DNA from: DATGYC01 sp035298385
GTDB taxonomy: Bacteria; Bacillota; Sulfobacillia; Symbiobacteriales; Symbiobacteriaceae
Direction: 5' to 3'
DNA: 14,131 nucleotides
NCBI GenBank assembly: GCA_035298385.1
Contig: DATGYC010000206.1
Location: 1-14,131, forward strand
Part shown: one piece after another, positions 12,371 to 14,131 of the stretch
Layout: each line of letters begins with the position of its first letter
Numbering within the stretch: position 1 is the stretch's first letter
Notes under the pieces: model-generated
What the model saw: the letters and a program-made list of their open reading frames with translations, nothing else
Databases searched by the model: none
What the model was told of the DNA's origin: nothing
Made by a program: the position numbers and the translations under genes

Positions 12371-14074
12371 CTAGCGGCGCTTGGCCGGCTCGATCGAGAC
12401 GGTACGGCCCTTGATCGTCGAATCCTGCATCGCCGCGACAACCTGGCTGGCCACGTCCTTCGGGACCTCCACGAAGGTGAAGCGGTCATAGATGTTGATC
12501 AGGCCGATCACAGAGCCCGAGATCCCGGTCTGCTGGGCGATCGAGCGCACGACGTCCGCCGGCTGAATCCCCTGCATCCGGCCCAGGTTCAGGAAGAGGC
12601 GGACCATGCCGGGCTCGGCGCCCGTGTCGCCGAAATCGGCATCCGAGAAGGAGGCGCCAGAGGAGGAGCCGCCCGAGGAGTTCGAGGAGCCCAGCATCGG
12701 GAGGTTGGGCATGCCGCCCGACAGGGTCGGCAGTCCGAGACCGCCGCCACCGCCGCCACCACCGACCGGAGCAGCGGGCGTCTTATCCTCGCCAATGATC
12801 ATCTTAAGCGCCGCGGCAAGCAGATCGCCCGGATCGAACTCGTTGAGGAGCTCGTCGGCCAGCGGCTTGTACGGCCCGAAGTTCGCCTCTTCGACGACCT
12901 TGATCAGACGCTCCTTCAGCAGCTCACGCTGCTTCTCAGCCACGTCGGTGACCGACGGGACCGGGCGCCGGGTGACGCGCGTCTTGGTGATGCGCTCGAT
13001 CAGGCGGAGCTGCGGGTACTCCCGAGCGGTGACGAAGGTCATCGCCGTGCCCGTCCGACCCGCACGGCCGGTACGGCCGATCCGGTGGACGTAGGACTCG
13101 GGGTCCTGCGGGATGTCGAAGTTGAAGACGTGCGTCACGTCCGAGATGTCCAGACCACGGGCCGCCACGTCGGTCGCGACGAGCAGCTCAACGCCGCCCT
13201 CCTTGAAGCGCGCCATGACGCGGTTCCGCTGGGCCTGGTTCATGTCGCCGTGGATACCCTCGGCCAGGAAGCCGCGGGCCTGCAGGGTCTCGACGAGCTC
13301 GTCGACGCCCTTCTTCGTCCGGCAGAAGCAGATACCGCGCTCAACGTCCTCCATGTCCAGGACACGGCAGAGGGCATCGGTCTTAAACGAGGGGCGAACC
13401 TCATAGAAGACCTGCTCGATCTGCGGAACGGTCAGCTGGGAGGCCATGACGGTGACATGCTCCGGCTCGTTCATGTAACGAAGGGCGAGGCGCTTGATCT
13501 CGGGCGGCATCGTCGCCGAGAAGAGGAGCGACTGGCGCTCGGACGGGACCGTCTTGAGGATCGTCTCGATGTCATCGACGAAGCCCATATCGAGCATCTC
13601 GTCGGCCTCATCCAGGATGAGCATCTTGACGCTCGTCAGGTCGATGGTGCCGCGGTTCAGATGGTCGATCATGCGGCCCGGGGTGCCGATGACGACATCG
13701 ACGCCGATGCGCAGCGAGCGGATCTGCCGCTCGATCGACTGGCCGCCATAGATGGCGATCGTCTTGATTCGGGCATACTTGCCGATCTTGGTGATCTCCT
13801 CCGCCACCTGGACGGCGAGCTCACGGGTCGGGCAGAGGACCAGAGCCTGCACCTTGCGCAGCTTGGTGTCAACCCGGTCAACGATCGGCACGCCGAAGGC
13901 AGCCGTCTTACCGGTGCCCGTCTGGGCCTGACCGATTACGTCCTTCCCCTGAAGGAGCAACGGGATCGCCCGCTCCTGAATCGGCGAGGGCTCTTCGAAA
14001 CCCATGTCATCTAGGGCCTTCAGTACATTCTCTGACAGGCCCAGGTCACGAAACGTCAGCTTGGTCTCAGACAT
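12371..14074 (-). CDS. deaD: DEAD-box RNA helicase with DbpA-type RNA-binding domain (DeaD/CshA-like)
   Basis: A 567-residue ATP-dependent RNA helicase, probably acting in ribosome assembly, mRNA turnover or cold adaptation. The Q motif (about 7-38) precedes motif I AQTGTGKT (50-57), PTRELA (82-87), TPGR (131-134), DEAD (155-158), SAT (186-188), TDVAARGLD (301-309) and HRIGRTGRAG (330-339). A dimerisation-like helical region (about 375-428) leads into a flexible linker with nine Gly in a row or nearly so (438-446) and a Ser-rich stretch (463-476). A DbpA-type RNA-binding domain (about 488-562) ends the protein, as in DeaD/CsdA; DbpA itself is shorter. ATG follows AAGGAGAG by five bases. It is a single-gene unit with its own promoter and terminator. 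The exact subfamily (deaD or cshA) is uncertain. Confidence 0.96.
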   Translation of the reverse strand: MSETKLTFRDLGLSENVLKALDDMGFEEPSPIQERAIPLLLQGKDVIGQAQTGTGKTAAFGVPIVDRVDTKLRKVQALVLCPTRELAVQVAEEITKIGKYARIKTIAIYGGQSIERQIRSLRIGVDVVIGTPGRMIDHLNRGTIDLTSVKMLILDEADEMLDMGFVDDIETILKTVPSERQSLLFSATMPPEIKRLALRYMNEPEHVTVMASQLTVPQIEQVFYEVRPSFKTDALCRVLDMEDVERGICFCRTKKGVDELVETLQARGFLAEGIHGDMNQAQRNRVMARFKEGGVELLVATDVAARGLDISDVTHVFNFDIPQDPESYVHRIGRTGRAGRTGTAMTFVTAREYPQLRLIERITKTRVTRRPVPSVTDVAEKQRELLKERLIKVVEEANFGPYKPLADELLNEFDPGDLLAAALKMIIGEDKTPAAPVGGGGGGGGLGLPTLSGGMPNLPMLGSSNSSGGSSSGASFSDADFGDTGAEPGMVRLFLNLGRMQGIQPADVVRSIAQQTGISGSVIGLINIYDRFTFVEVPKDVASQVVAAMQDSTIKGRTVSIEPAKRR

Positions 14075-14116
14075 TCAATCTCTCCTTGAGGCGTCTAACG
14101 GACTTATGATTCCACA

Positions 14117-14125
14117 ATTCTACCA
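14117..14125 (-). promoter_or_regulatory. Extended -10 promoter of the helicase gene
   Basis: On the minus strand TGGTAGAAT gives a TGn plus TAGAAT (five of six to TATAAT), about 42 bases before the helicase ATG. The -35 position would fall beyond the end of the window. Confidence 0.45.
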
Positions 14126-14131
14126 CAGAAA

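Noticed and set aside
12356..14014. Long plus-strand open frame (552 codons) opposite the DEAD-box helicase
   Set aside because: It lies wholly antisense to a clear helicase gene, has no recognisable domain and shows the His/Arg/Asp/Leu bias of a mirror frame.

Overview
This is a GC-rich stretch of bacterial chromosome with strong GGAGG-type ribosome binding sites, frequent GTG and TTG starts and tightly packed genes. It looks like housekeeping DNA rather than a plasmid or prophage: I saw no transposase, integrase, tRNA, rRNA or CRISPR array. A Gram-positive-type LexA box (GAAC-N4-GTTC class) before recA, the start signals and the flavoprotein/membrane-protein neighbours suggest a high-GC relative of the Bacillota (Clostridia/Symbiobacterium-like). 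That placement is inference and needs a RecA tree.

Layout, left to right. Bases 1-351 hold no gene I can support. They carry hairpins and a near-palindromic element of about 186 bp lying directly behind the stop of a secreted subtilisin-like lipoprotein protease (352-2898, minus). After a strong terminator hairpin (3003-3030) comes an eight-gene minus-strand run, read from 10520 down to 3040. Its genes are recA, recX, a Mre11/SbcD-type metallophosphoesterase, the ATP-binding half of a Rad50/SbcC-like ATPase ending in a zinc-hook motif, an 83-residue coiled-coil protein, the second ATPase half, a BaiN/HI0933-type flavoprotein and a small single-pass membrane protein. Gaps run from a 4-base overlap to 27 bases, so this is very probably one operon. 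Its leader carries the LexA-like box, so the DNA-end-processing genes are probably SOS-controlled with recA.

Divergent from recA, two overlapping plus-strand genes (10879-11774) encode small paralogous coiled-coil proteins that share an N-terminal F-G-x-x-P-x-x-V motif. A perfect 8-bp inverted repeat precedes them. A bidirectional terminator separates them from a four-helix membrane protein (11826-12257, minus). A DEAD-box RNA helicase with a DbpA-type RNA-binding domain (12371-14074, minus) closes the window, with its own extended -10 promoter and terminator.

The most unusual feature is the split Rad50. The N-terminal ATPase lobe, its coiled-coil arm and the CPxC hook are one protein. The return coil and C-terminal lobe (signature, Walker B, H-loop) come from two further short genes. 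All three lie in the same reading frame, separated only by in-frame stop codons, and the last has no visible ribosome binding site.
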